A stretch of 64,000 bases of DNA from Terrimicrobiaceae bacterium (GTDB lineage Bacteria > Verrucomicrobiota > Verrucomicrobiia > Chthoniobacterales > Terrimicrobiaceae): assembly GCA_018402345.1 (NCBI GenBank), contig JAGYIV010000014.1, positions 186,001 through 250,000 on the forward strand, given 5' to 3'. The notes below the pieces were generated by a model that was not told where the DNA came from, searched no databases, and saw only the letters and a list, made by a program, of their open reading frames with translations. Positions within the stretch are counted from its first letter, which is position 1. Every line of letters begins with the position of its first letter. The translations under genes were made by a program, and so were the position numbers. This document shows, one piece after another, positions 28,245 through 36,487 of the stretch.

Positions 28245-29163
28245 CTCAACATCATCCGCTTCCGAAGGGCCCTGTCCGGTCATCGTGACGGGGCCCACGG
28301 GAGTTGGAAAATCGGCCTTCGCGTGTGCATTGGCCGAGCGGATCGGGGGGGAAATCATCGGGGCCGATGCGTTTCAACTCTACCGCGGGATTCCGGTGCT
28401 CACCGCGCAGCCCAGAGCCGACCTTCAAGCACGTGTGCCGCATCATTTGTGTGGCATGCTGGATTTGTCTGACAGTTATGACGCCGCCTCGTTTCTCCGC
28501 GATGCCGGAGAAAGCATTCGGGACATCCGATCGCGCGGGAGGGTGCCTGTGTTGGCCGGGGGAACCGGGTTGTATTTAAAAGCCATCACGCACGGGCTCG
28601 CAGAGATTCCATCGCCTGATCCCGCGTTGCGCGCGGAAATTTCCGCCCTTTCCTGTGAAGAGGCCCTGTCGCGACTTGGGGAGCTGGATGCTTTGGCAGT
28701 GTCGCAAATCGACACGCGAAATCCGGTGCGAGTGCGTCGGGCGCTCGAGATTGTGATTCAAACCGGCAAGCCGCTTGCGGCATCACGCACACAGTGGGCG
28801 GGGGGTGATTCCGCGATTCGCGGGATTGTCTTGCTGCGCGAGCGCGGGGAACTGAGGCGCCGGATCGAGGAGAATGTCGATGCGATGTTCGCCGATGGCG
28901 TGTGCGACGAGGTGGCGGCCGCCGCGAATGCTGGTCCGTGGGCGAGGAGGGCGATCGGGTTCAGCGAGGTCGAGGCGTTGCTGGAGGGGAGGATCGACAT
29001 GGCGGCATGCCGCGAGGCGATGGTTCACGCCACGTGGCGGTATGCGAAGCGGCAAATGACTTGGTGCCGCACGCAGTTCGGGTTTCCGGTCATCGCGCTG
29101 AGCGGGGAAGGGGTGTCCGGAACTGCCTTGGACGAGGCCGCCGGCATGTTGGGGCTCGGTTGA
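28213..29163 (+). CDS. miaA: tRNA dimethylallyltransferase
   Basis: Transfers a dimethylallyl group to A37 of tRNAs reading UNN codons, cytosolic, 316 aa. P-loop GPTGVGKSAFA near residue 27, DAFQLYRGIPVLTAQP (the family's DSxQVYRGxDIGTAKP region), HHLCGMLDLSD, GGTGLYLKA and RRALEI, with a C-terminal WRYAKRQMTW. The start is GTG 28213 inside the end of the RRM gene; no later start codon precedes the P-loop. The 32-base overlap suggests coupled translation with the RRM protein. Confidence 0.93.
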   Translation: MSRPNKPLFSNSTSSASEGPCPVIVTGPTGVGKSAFACALAERIGGEIIGADAFQLYRGIPVLTAQPRADLQARVPHHLCGMLDLSDSYDAASFLRDAGESIRDIRSRGRVPVLAGGTGLYLKAITHGLAEIPSPDPALRAEISALSCEEALSRLGELDALAVSQIDTRNPVRVRRALEIVIQTGKPLAASRTQWAGGDSAIRGIVLLRERGELRRRIEENVDAMFADGVCDEVAAAANAGPWARRAIGFSEVEALLEGRIDMAACREAMVHATWRYAKRQMTWCRTQFGFPVIALSGEGVSGTALDEAAGMLGLG

Positions 29164-29253
29164 GGATTCCAGATTGAAAATCCTCCGGGCGTGGGCGAGG
29201 GTTTATCGGGTCAACACCTCCCTTGATCAATCACAGCCCCCGATTTTTTCAAC

Positions 29254-29781
29254 ATGTCCGCAACCTTCAGAATCCTCTTTTTCGCCAGTGTGGCCGCAGG
29301 AGTGCTGTGGCTGGGAGGGTGCAAGACAAACGAAGCGATCGTGCGCTTGGAGGGGGATGGTGCCCCGCATGTTTACGTGCGGGATGTGGCGTTCTCGGAA
29401 TACGGCATCGCCTCGTGGTATGGCGGGCGCTGGATCGGGAGGTTGACTGCGAATGGCGAGACCTACGCGCAGGGGGACATGACCGCCGCGCACAAGAAAC
29501 TGCCCTTCGGCACGCGAGTAAGAGTTGTGGATCTGAAGACCGGCAACGATGTGGTGGTGCGGATCAATAATCGCGGCCCGTTTGTGAAGGGGCGAGTCAT
29601 CGATCTTAGCGTCAAAGCCGCGAAAGAACTCGGCACCTATGACCGCGGCATCGCCAAGGTGCGGGTGGATGTGTTGAAGGAGGTGCCGGTGTTGACCAAG
29701 CCCAACCGCAAGTTGAAACCGCTCTCCCAGACCGCACGCGCGACGCCATCGCCCACCCCCGGCGTCCGCAAAAAGGATTGA
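29254..29781 (+). CDS. rlpA: RlpA-like septal ring lipoprotein (double-psi beta-barrel)
   Basis: 175 aa. Lipoprotein signal with lipobox LGGC at residues 20-23, then the RlpA double-psi beta-barrel: YGIASWYGGRWIGRLTANGE, AAHKKLPFGTRVRVVDL, VRINNRGPFVKGRVIDLS and AAKELG. RlpA members are lytic transglycosylases on denuded glycan strands or septal ring proteins; the conserved Asp and His positions are present. There is no C-terminal SPOR domain. Its stop overlaps the next ATG (TGATG). Confidence 0.88.
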   Translation: MSATFRILFFASVAAGVLWLGGCKTNEAIVRLEGDGAPHVYVRDVAFSEYGIASWYGGRWIGRLTANGETYAQGDMTAAHKKLPFGTRVRVVDLKTGNDVVVRINNRGPFVKGRVIDLSVKAAKELGTYDRGIAKVRVDVLKEVPVLTKPNRKLKPLSQTARATPSPTPGVRKKD

Positions 29782-30062
29782 TGCCCGCAGTCAAGGCTTG
29801 CCGCTTGCGCGCCTGGTCGATGAGGGGTAGTGGTCTCGGGATGCATCCTGTGGTGAATATCGAAGACCCGGTGGGCAAGGTTGTTGGACGGCGGAAGCCT
29901 TCAGCAAAACTTGTTTCGTGCTCAAAGGAAACGGACTCCAACCGTCAGTGGGCGGCAATGGAGTTTTTCCCGCGAATCAAGCCGGGAGTTTACAGGTTCA
30001 AATCCCATGAGGAGGCAGACCAATGGTTGATGGACCATATGATCCGGAAACCGGGGAACTGA
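29781..30062 (+). CDS. Small protein upstream of nucleotidyltransferase, possible antitoxin
   Basis: Open frame of 93 aa from ATG 29781, overlapping the rlpA stop; a shorter version of 34 aa from ATG 29958 is possible. The C-terminal part, PGVYRFKSHEEADQWLMDHM, resembles short proteins that precede nucleotidyltransferase genes in other bacteria. Its final 40 bases overlap the nucleotidyltransferase gene in another frame. The long N-terminal half is not recognised. An antitoxin role is inferred from gene arrangement only. Confidence 0.5.
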   Translation: MPAVKACRLRAWSMRGSGLGMHPVVNIEDPVGKVVGRRKPSAKLVSCSKETDSNRQWAAMEFFPRIKPGVYRFKSHEEADQWLMDHMIRKPGN

Positions 30063-30547
30063 TCCCGCGCGATCCCTCCGTGGAGGATCTTGTTTCGCTC
30101 TGCCGGGAGCTTCACTCGCGGGGGGCGGTTTTCATCGTTGTCGGGGGGTTTTCAATCCGCGCCGCTGGTTACGGCAGGCTAACGAAAGACATCGACCTCC
30201 TCATCGATACGGAGCTCGAAAACGAGGCCAAGGTTTACGCGGCGCTTGCCACGCTGCCGGACGGGTGCGTGCGCGAGTTGGAGCCCGGCGAGGTCGAAAA
30301 ATACACGGTCGTGCGCGTGGCCGATGAGATCCTTGTGGACCTCATGGCCAAGGCTTCTGGTATTGATTATGCCGAGGCGTCGAAAAGCGTGGTGATCCAC
30401 GAGATCGACGGCGTTCCAATTCCCTTCGCGAGCCCGGAACTTCTCTGGCGCATGAAATGCCGCGCGGGGAGGGAGAAGGACCGTGGCGACATCGAATTCC
30501 TGCGCCAATACTTCGCCGCGAGGGGCATCGTGCCTCCCGCGCCTTGA
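30023..30547 (+). CDS. Nucleotidyltransferase-fold protein (AbiEii-like), possible toxin
   Basis: 174 aa with a nucleotidyltransferase core: IVVGGFSIRAAGYGRLTKDIDLLIDT, where GG and the DxD of KDIDLL are the catalytic signature, then a third acidic position around VDLMAKASG. The C-terminal FASPELLWRMKCRAGREKDRGDIEFL matches domains of AbiEii/DUF6036-like toxins. A strong ribosome-binding site GAGGAGG lies seven bases before ATG 30023, inside the preceding small gene. Type IV-style toxin action by nucleotidyl transfer is known for relatives; here it is inference. Confidence 0.8.
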   Translation: MVDGPYDPETGELIPRDPSVEDLVSLCRELHSRGAVFIVVGGFSIRAAGYGRLTKDIDLLIDTELENEAKVYAALATLPDGCVRELEPGEVEKYTVVRVADEILVDLMAKASGIDYAEASKSVVIHEIDGVPIPFASPELLWRMKCRAGREKDRGDIEFLRQYFAARGIVPPAP

Positions 30548-30651
30548 GCGCCACGGTTTTTTGCGCCTTTCCAGTCGGGCGGGCGGGGGATTGAATCGTC
30601 GTGAATGAAATTTGGATGCCGTGTTGCGGGGTGGGTTGATGCGTTGCGGGA

Positions 30652-31824
30652 ATGCCGCAAGCGCGGGCGTTGGGGGTGGCGGTTTTCCTGTGGGCGGTCT
30701 ACCTGTTGGTGATTGCGGGGATTGTGGCGGTGCAGCCAGACCGGCGCACGGTGACGCCAGAGTATCGGGAGGCTGCCGAGGAGTGGTGGGCCGGTGAGGA
30801 TATCTACGAGGTGCGGATGCACGGGTATCTCTACCTTCCCCAGGCGGCGATTCTTTACACTCCCTTCGCGGCGTTGCCGATGAGGGTGGGCGAGCCGCTT
30901 TGGAGGCTGACCGGGCTTGGGCTGTTCGCGTGGTGCATCTGGCGACTGTGCGGGGTGTTCGGTGGCGGGAGGCGCGGAGTGTGGTTTTTGGTGGCCACGG
31001 TTGCGGCGGTGCCATCGAGTTTTTCCGCTGCGCGAAATGGGCAGATGAATCTCGCCATGGCAGCGTTGTTGGGATTGGCGGCGGTGGATTTGGGGAGACA
31101 CGCATGGAATCGCGCTTCGCTGTCTTTGTTGCTCTCCGTGGCGCTGAAGCCGCTCGGGGTCGTGCCGTGCCTGTTGGCCGGAGCGTGCCATGTGAAGCCG
31201 ATGGTGTGGCGCCTGCTGGCGGGGGCGACGGTTCTTGCGGCGGTGGCATTTTTGCATGCGAATCCCGAATACGTCGCGCGCCAGTATGAATTGTTCGTCG
31301 AGACGATGCAGATCGCGAGAAAGCCCAAGCAATCCCTCTTTTGCGATATCCAAGGCATGTTTTGGGCGTTCGGGTTCCATCCGCCCGAGGTGGCGATGAC
31401 ACTCCTGCGCATGGCGGCGGCGGGGGGAACGCTTGGGGTGGCGTGGCTTGCGATGCGGAGATATGAAGCGGCCCGCGCGGGGTTTGTGTGCATGCTGTTG
31501 GCGGCTTGGTATCTCCTGCTGTTTAATCCCAGGACCGAGACAAATTCCTATGTGCTCATCGCGCCCTTTGTCGGGGTGCTTGTGGCGTCGGCGCTATGGA
31601 ATCCTGCCTCGGTGCGGCGGTTGGGTTGGCTTGCCGGATACGCGTTTGTCCTGAGCTGCGAAAATTGGGGACCGTTGCATGCGGTGACTAACTTGTGGCT
31701 GAAGGCGGCGGCAACGCTGCTTTTTGGGGTGGTGCTGGTTCGCGATGTGTTGGCCGCGAGGAATCCGCTGGGGCTTCGTGCGGGCGGGGAAGACGAGGTG
31801 ATCCTGGTGGAGCGGGGAAATTGA
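30652..31824 (+). CDS. Polytopic membrane protein, GT87/DUF2029-like glycosyltransferase
   Basis: 390-aa protein with about ten hydrophobic segments, matching the GT87 (DUF2029) polyprenyl-phosphate mannosyltransferase type. Characteristic stretches are the periplasmic loop YLYLPQAAILYTPFAALP, AARNGQMN, and KPLGVVPCLLAG. Members use lipid-linked mannose for cell-surface glycans. Donor and acceptor are not known here and no glycan genes are adjacent. Its end overlaps the putative promoter of the following toxin-antitoxin pair. Confidence 0.75.
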   Translation: MPQARALGVAVFLWAVYLLVIAGIVAVQPDRRTVTPEYREAAEEWWAGEDIYEVRMHGYLYLPQAAILYTPFAALPMRVGEPLWRLTGLGLFAWCIWRLCGVFGGGRRGVWFLVATVAAVPSSFSAARNGQMNLAMAALLGLAAVDLGRHAWNRASLSLLLSVALKPLGVVPCLLAGACHVKPMVWRLLAGATVLAAVAFLHANPEYVARQYELFVETMQIARKPKQSLFCDIQGMFWAFGFHPPEVAMTLLRMAAAGGTLGVAWLAMRRYEAARAGFVCMLLAAWYLLLFNPRTETNSYVLIAPFVGVLVASALWNPASVRRLGWLAGYAFVLSCENWGPLHAVTNLWLKAAATLLFGVVLVRDVLAARNPLGLRAGGEDEVILVERGN

Positions 31825-31848
31825 CAAGCAGGAGGACTGTATTAATTT
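31821..31848 (+). promoter_or_regulatory. Putative promoter of RHH/PIN toxin-antitoxin pair
   Basis: TTGACA at 31821-31826, 16-base spacer, TAATTT at 31843-31848, eight bases before the ATG at 31856. If used, the transcript would have almost no leader. Confidence 0.4.
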
Positions 31849-31855
31849 CAAATAC

Positions 31856-32074
31856 ATGCGAGCCACGCTCACAGTCAGTCTCCCCGAGGATTTGAACCGC
31901 GAGTTGTCCCGATTGGTGAAGCGCAAGGGAATGAGTCGCAGTTCGGTTGTTCAAAACGCGTTGCGCCGTCAAATTGCCTTGGAGCGTTTTCGTGACATCA
32001 GGGACCAGCTTGTTCCCAAGGCGGGAAAAGCGGGATTTCATACCGACGAGGATGTGTTCGACGCGGTTTCGTGA
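31856..32074 (+). CDS. Ribbon-helix-helix antitoxin
   Basis: 72-aa CopG/RHH protein: LTVSLPEDLNRELSRLVKRKGMSRSSVVQNALRRQI forms the beta strand and two helices, followed by a C-terminal tail expected to bind the toxin. The stop overlaps the start of the PIN gene (GTGA), the usual arrangement in such pairs. It probably represses its own promoter. Confidence 0.85.
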   Translation: MRATLTVSLPEDLNRELSRLVKRKGMSRSSVVQNALRRQIALERFRDIRDQLVPKAGKAGFHTDEDVFDAVS

Positions 32075-32478
32075 GGATTATTTTCGACACGAATGTTCTG
32101 TTTGCCGCGTTTGTGGCCCATGGAACCTGCGCGGGTCTTTACGAGGAATGCCTGTTGAAGGGGAGGATCGTGGTTTCCAAGGTGATCCTTGAGGAGTTGC
32201 GGGAGAAACTGCTGGTCAAAGCCAAGTTGACGGCTGCCGAGGTTGGAGAAGTTCTATCCGCTGTGCAGAGTGACGCGGAGATTGTGGATGTGAGTCCGCT
32301 GGAGTTTCCCGTCTGCCGGGATTCGGATGACGACTGGGTGCTGGCAACGGCACGCTCCGGGAGCGCGGATGCGTTGGTGACCGGAGACAACGATTTGCTG
32401 GTGCTGGGCGGTTTTGATGGCATTCCGATTGTGACCCCTCGCGAGTGTCTTGGATTACTGCGGAGGGCACAGGGATAG
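32071..32478 (+). CDS. PIN-domain toxin (putative ribonuclease)
   Basis: 135 aa, GTG start. PIN-fold acidic residues are visible: D in IIFDTNVLFAAF, E in VSKVILEELREKL, and D residues in CRDSDDDWVLATA and VTGDNDLL. This is the family often annotated as toxin component, PIN family. Members are Mg-dependent RNases that cut tRNA, rRNA or mRNA. Paired with the RHH antitoxin immediately upstream. Confidence 0.86.
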   Translation: MRIIFDTNVLFAAFVAHGTCAGLYEECLLKGRIVVSKVILEELREKLLVKAKLTAAEVGEVLSAVQSDAEIVDVSPLEFPVCRDSDDDWVLATARSGSADALVTGDNDLLVLGGFDGIPIVTPRECLGLLRRAQG

Positions 32479-32537
32479 GGTTTGTTTCAGTCAGGGGCGG
32501 GGAAGATGATCCTGCTGGAGCGTGGGGCGTGGGTGAC

Positions 32538-32951
32538 TCACCAGAGAACGCGGATTTTTTGTTTTTTGGCGGTGTGGTGGATTTCCTCGTCGGCTGTCAC
32601 CAGCACGAGGCCAAGGTGCCTGCAGGCCGCAACGAGGGCGCGATCGGCAGGATCAAGGTGCATGCCTTTTCGGTTGCGTTTTTGCCAGTCCAACTGGGCA
32701 GAATCCCAGGCGATATCTGCATCCGTGTGAATGAAATGGTATGTCTCGGCGATTGCACGGATTGCCTTAAGCGGATTGGCCGCTGAGATTCTCCCGGCGG
32801 CAAAATGGCGGGCGAGTTCGTAGAGGGTGACATCGAGAACGCACAAGTCAGCAATCGGTGAGGTATCAATCGCTGTGCGGGCGGCGGGGCTCAAGGAGGC
32901 GGGATTTGTGGCGTGGGCCCACACAACATGGGTGTCGAGCAGATACCTCAT
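32538..32951 (-). CDS. VapC-like PIN-domain toxin
   Basis: 137 aa. PIN signatures: D6 in YLLDTHVVWA, E near residue 46 in LYELARHF, and D in LDPADRALVAACRHLGLVLVTADEEI. Ribonuclease toxin of a type II system. Its ATG overlaps the antitoxin stop (ATGA) at 32948-32951. A different PIN subfamily from the preceding pair, convergent with it, so the two modules were probably acquired independently. Confidence 0.86.
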   Translation of the reverse strand: MRYLLDTHVVWAHATNPASLSPAARTAIDTSPIADLCVLDVTLYELARHFAAGRISAANPLKAIRAIAETYHFIHTDADIAWDSAQLDWQKRNRKGMHLDPADRALVAACRHLGLVLVTADEEIHHTAKKQKIRVLW

Positions 32952-33178
32952 GGAGTCGGGGAGTCTTCATTCCACGGAGGGAGAGCGGACTCGCCGGGTT
33001 GGATGGTGCCGCTGCCATTCAAAAAGCCGGCGACCGAGGCTCCTGTTTTGCCCGAGTCGGACAGTGCCCCTGCGATTGTCTCCTTGAGAAAGCGTGAGAC
33101 CGGTGTGTTGCGACGCCGCGCCTCCCGGCGAATTTCGGCTTCCAATGGGGGATCTGCATGAAAAGACAGAGTGCTCAT
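32948..33178 (-). CDS. Antitoxin paired with VapC-like toxin (RHH type)
   Basis: 76 aa. The N-terminus MSTLSFHADPPLEAEIRREARRRNTPVSRFLKE fits a ribbon-helix-helix DNA-binding motif; the C-terminal half is Pro/Gly-rich and likely to wrap the toxin. A perfect 14-bp palindrome, suitable as an operator, lies six bases upstream of its start. Confidence 0.8.
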   Translation of the reverse strand: MSTLSFHADPPLEAEIRREARRRNTPVSRFLKETIAGALSDSGKTGASVAGFLNGSGTIQPGESALPPWNEDSPTP

Positions 33179-33183
33179 ATAGG

Positions 33184-33213
33184 TTTTCTATAGAAAAGTG
33201 GTGTGATTGTCAA
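33184..33213 (-). promoter_or_regulatory. Promoter with palindromic operator of the VapC-like toxin-antitoxin pair
   Basis: On the minus strand, TTGACA (33213-33208) is followed after 15 bases by TATAGA, and the -10 region lies inside the perfect palindrome TTTTCTATAGAAAA (33184-33197). This is a typical place for autorepression by an RHH antitoxin. Seen directly; the regulatory role is inferred. Confidence 0.6.
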
Positions 33214-33289
33214 AATTCACAGGCCGGGCATGTTTGCAGGCCGCGAATTGGCGGTTTCAGGTGGAGGCGGGGTGTGGTTAGTTAGGGAT

Positions 33290-35332
33290 ATGGTTTATCG
33301 AGCGTTGTTGGCGGTGGCGTTGATGCTGGCGGTGGGGAGTTGGGCGCAGGCGCAGGTGCGGGATGGGAAGCCGCTTGTGGTGGCGACGTTGCTGGCAGAT
33401 ACGAGTGTGGTGGTGCCGGGGAAGGAGTTTCAGGCCGGTGTGTTGCTCGAGATGGCGCCGGGTTGGCACACGTATTGGGAGTATGGCGGCGATGCGGGGT
33501 TGCCGACGCGGATTGATTGGGAATTGCCCGAGGGTTTTGTGGCCGGGCCGATCGAGTGGCCGGCTCCTGAGGCGAAACTCGAGCCCGGCGACATTCAGAC
33601 GTATGCCTACTCGGGGCGCGTGTTGTTGATGGTGCCGATCACGCCGCCCGCGGAGTTGCAGGGCGCGGTCGAGTTGAAGGCGAAGGTGTCCTGGTTGGTG
33701 TGCGAGGACATTTGCATTCCTGGGGATGCCGGGGTGTCGCTGAGGCTACCGGTGGCGCAGGAGGCGACTCCTGCAAATGCGGCGGTGTTCGAGGAGTTTC
33801 GCGCGCAGTTGCCATCGGCTGAGGCGCCGCCCTACCGCTTGGATTGGAAACGCGCGGGCGGGCTTTTGCGGTTGAAGGTCGGGGGAGTGCCGGAGGGCGA
33901 GGCGATCGGGTTGTTTCCGCTGCCTGCGGAGAACCAGATCGTGGGGCACCCGAAAAGTGTTGGAACAAACGAGGTGGAGATTTCAGTCGACGGGCCGTTT
34001 CGCGGGGTGCTGGCGGTGGGAGCGGGAGCCGCGCGCCGGGCTTGGGTGGTGGGGGATGGCGGAGGAACTGGCCAAGCGAAGGCGGCGCAGCCGGTCGAGG
34101 GCATGGGGTTGTGGTTGGCGTTGTTCTACGGGTTTTTGGGCGGCATGATTTTAAATTTGATGCCGTGTGTGTTGCCGGTGATCTCGCTGAAGATTTTCGG
34201 CTTCATCCGCCAGGCCGGGGAGTCGCGGTGGCGGATTTTGTCGCACGGGTTGGCGTTTGCCGGGGGAATCTTCGCATGGTTTCTGGGGTTGGCGGTGGTG
34301 ATTGTGGCGTTGAAGTCCGGCGGCACGGAGGTGACGTGGGCGTTCCAGTTTCAGAATCCGTGGTTCAACGTGGTGATCGGTTCGATTGTGTTCGTCTTTG
34401 CGCTGAATTTGGCTGGGGTGTTTGAAATTGTGCTTCCCGGTCGCGCGGCGACAGCGATGGAATCGGCTGGTTCGGCGAGTGGGCTGGGCGGGGCGTTTTT
34501 TCAGGGGGTCTTTGCCACGCTGCTGGCGACGCCGTGCACCGCGCCGTTTCTCGGGAGCGCGTTGGGGTTTGCCTTTGGGCAATCGGCGGCGGTGATCGTG
34601 GCGATGTTTGCCTCGGTGGCATTCGGCATGGCGTTGCCATATGTGCTGCTGAGTGCCGAGCCTGGTTGGCTGCGGTTTTTGCCGAAGCCGGGGGCATGGA
34701 TGGAGCGACTGCGCCAATTCATGGCCTTTCCGCTATTCGCCACGCTGTTGTGGATTCTGAGTGTGCTTGGGGGCCAGCGCGGGGTGGATGGTGTGTTGTG
34801 GTTTTCGGTGTTTCTCCTGTGCCTTGCCTATGCGTGCTGGCTCTACGGGGCGTTTTGCGGGCCGGTGGGATCAGCGGGGAGGCGCGCGGTGGTGCTCGTG
34901 TTGATCGTGGGGATTTGTGTCGGGGGAGGCTGGTGGACGCTCGGGCAGAAATTCGCCGGGGCCGGTGAAAAGTCTGGCGAGGGTATCGATTGGGTGCCGT
35001 TCTCCAAGGATCGCCTTGAGCGCGAGATTGCAGGCGGGCGCACGGTGTTTGTTGATTTCACGGCGGACTGGTGCATCACGTGCAAATTCAACGAGCGCAC
35101 GGCGATCGACACGCCCGGGGTGAGGGCGCTTTTGAAGGAGAAGCGTGTTGTGGCGATGAAGGCGGATTGGACGAATGCGAATCCCGAGATCACCGCGGCA
35201 TTGAAGTCCTTCGGGCGGGTGGGAGTGCCGTTTTATGTGATCTATCCGGCGGGGGACGCTGCGAATCCCGTGGTGTTGCCGGAACTTCTCACTGAGTCGA
35301 TTCTGGTCGGTGCGTTGCGCGAGGTGCCGTAG
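33290..35332 (+). CDS. DsbD-like thiol:disulfide interchange protein
   Basis: 680-aa envelope protein carrying reducing power from cytoplasmic thioredoxin to the periplasm. A signal peptide (residues 1-21) is followed by an N-terminal DsbC-like beta domain with WLVCEDICIPG, a DsbD-type membrane core of about eight helices with the paired cysteines in MPCVLPV and TPCTAPF, and a C-terminal thioredoxin domain with the active site DWCITCKFNE. The three-domain order is that of DsbD/ScsB proteins. It may serve cytochrome c maturation or periplasmic disulfide isomerases. ATG 33290 is chosen for its signal peptide. Confidence 0.9.
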   Translation: MVYRALLAVALMLAVGSWAQAQVRDGKPLVVATLLADTSVVVPGKEFQAGVLLEMAPGWHTYWEYGGDAGLPTRIDWELPEGFVAGPIEWPAPEAKLEPGDIQTYAYSGRVLLMVPITPPAELQGAVELKAKVSWLVCEDICIPGDAGVSLRLPVAQEATPANAAVFEEFRAQLPSAEAPPYRLDWKRAGGLLRLKVGGVPEGEAIGLFPLPAENQIVGHPKSVGTNEVEISVDGPFRGVLAVGAGAARRAWVVGDGGGTGQAKAAQPVEGMGLWLALFYGFLGGMILNLMPCVLPVISLKIFGFIRQAGESRWRILSHGLAFAGGIFAWFLGLAVVIVALKSGGTEVTWAFQFQNPWFNVVIGSIVFVFALNLAGVFEIVLPGRAATAMESAGSASGLGGAFFQGVFATLLATPCTAPFLGSALGFAFGQSAAVIVAMFASVAFGMALPYVLLSAEPGWLRFLPKPGAWMERLRQFMAFPLFATLLWILSVLGGQRGVDGVLWFSVFLLCLAYACWLYGAFCGPVGSAGRRAVVLVLIVGICVGGGWWTLGQKFAGAGEKSGEGIDWVPFSKDRLEREIAGGRTVFVDFTADWCITCKFNERTAIDTPGVRALLKEKRVVAMKADWTNANPEITAALKSFGRVGVPFYVIYPAGDAANPVVLPELLTESILVGALREVP

Positions 35333-35357
35333 ATATCGAAATCCGCTCCGGCTTCCA

Positions 35358-36395
35358 CTACGGGGATAGGGGGGCTGTGGATCCGCGGAGAAGCAGTTCG
35401 GGTTTGATGGTGATGATCTGGGGGTCGCCTTTCTTGCGTTGGCTGTGCACTCGTGAGAGGTAGCACTGGGCGGCACACTGGCCGATCCAGTAAGGTTTTT
35501 GGTCGAATGTCGTCAGGTTCTGGGCGAAGGGATCGGTGAAATGCTGGTCGCCGCTGCCGATGATGGAAAAGTCCCTCGGGGCCTCGAGTCCCATGGCTGC
35601 AGCCACCCGGCGCACTTCGATGGCTGTCCAGTCGTTGATGCACAGCACGCCGGTTGGACGGGTGGCCGCCGAGCCAAAGGCATCCCGAAGTTGGTCCGAG
35701 CAGTCGGTGGCCATGAAATCGATCGAACGGAAGGTGGTGCCGGGCTGGGAGGAGAGGACTCCGGCAAAGGCCTCTTCGCGTTGCACCGCGTTTCCCACAT
35801 GGGAATTCGAGCAGAAGAGGAACCGCTTGTGTCCGAGATCCAGCAGGTGCTTTGCGGCGAGCGCACCCAGCACCTGGTTGTCGGTGCCGATGAAATCGGC
35901 CGAGATCGAAGGAATCTGGCGGTCCACAAGGATGAGCGGCACGTTGCGTTCCCAGATTTCTTCAAAGTAGCAGTGGTCGAAATTTTCGTTTGAGGTGGAC
36001 AGGATAATCCCGTCGACCCTTCGATCGATCAGGTGGTGGATCGTGCGTTGCTCGGCTGTTTCATCCCACGACTTGGTGTGTTTGGCGCTGTTCCAGGTGA
36101 GGAACATGATGGTCTGGTTTTCAAGGAGCTTGTCGTGAATGCCGTTGATGATCTCGGTGGAGAAATGCCCCCGGTTTTGGATCATCACGCCCGCAACATG
36201 TATCTTGCCGCCGCGAATGCCGCTTGCCAGCGCGTTCGGTCTGTATCTCAAGCGCTTGGCGGTATCGAGCACCTTTTTGCGGGTTTCCTCAGCGTATTTT
36301 CCTCCGGTGTCGTTCAATATGCAGGAAACTGTGGTCGTGGTGATGCCCAGTTCGTGCGCGATGTGTTTCAGGGTTGTCCGTCGGGAAGTGGTCAT
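35358..36395 (-). CDS. LacI-family transcriptional regulator
   Basis: 345 aa. An N-terminal LacI helix-turn-helix (LKHIAHELGITTTTVSCILND) and hinge (RYRPNALASGIRGG) are followed by a periplasmic-binding-protein-like sensor domain (VAGVMIQNRGHFSTEIINGI, VDGIILSTS, GVLCINDWTA). Ligand and regulon are unknown: no sugar catabolic genes are adjacent, so it probably acts in trans. The hinge helix usually carries LA as in LASG, seen here. Confidence 0.93.
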   Translation of the reverse strand: MTTSRRTTLKHIAHELGITTTTVSCILNDTGGKYAEETRKKVLDTAKRLRYRPNALASGIRGGKIHVAGVMIQNRGHFSTEIINGIHDKLLENQTIMFLTWNSAKHTKSWDETAEQRTIHHLIDRRVDGIILSTSNENFDHCYFEEIWERNVPLILVDRQIPSISADFIGTDNQVLGALAAKHLLDLGHKRFLFCSNSHVGNAVQREEAFAGVLSSQPGTTFRSIDFMATDCSDQLRDAFGSAATRPTGVLCINDWTAIEVRRVAAAMGLEAPRDFSIIGSGDQHFTDPFAQNLTTFDQKPYWIGQCAAQCYLSRVHSQRKKGDPQIITIKPELLLRGSTAPLSP

Positions 36396-36487
36396 TTGGA
36401 GGTGTGGCTGACATTAATAAAAGAGGGGAATTTGTCGCCTTGAAATGAATGCGGGCGTGAATGCGGCCCGTTTGCAGCGAGGTCCAG

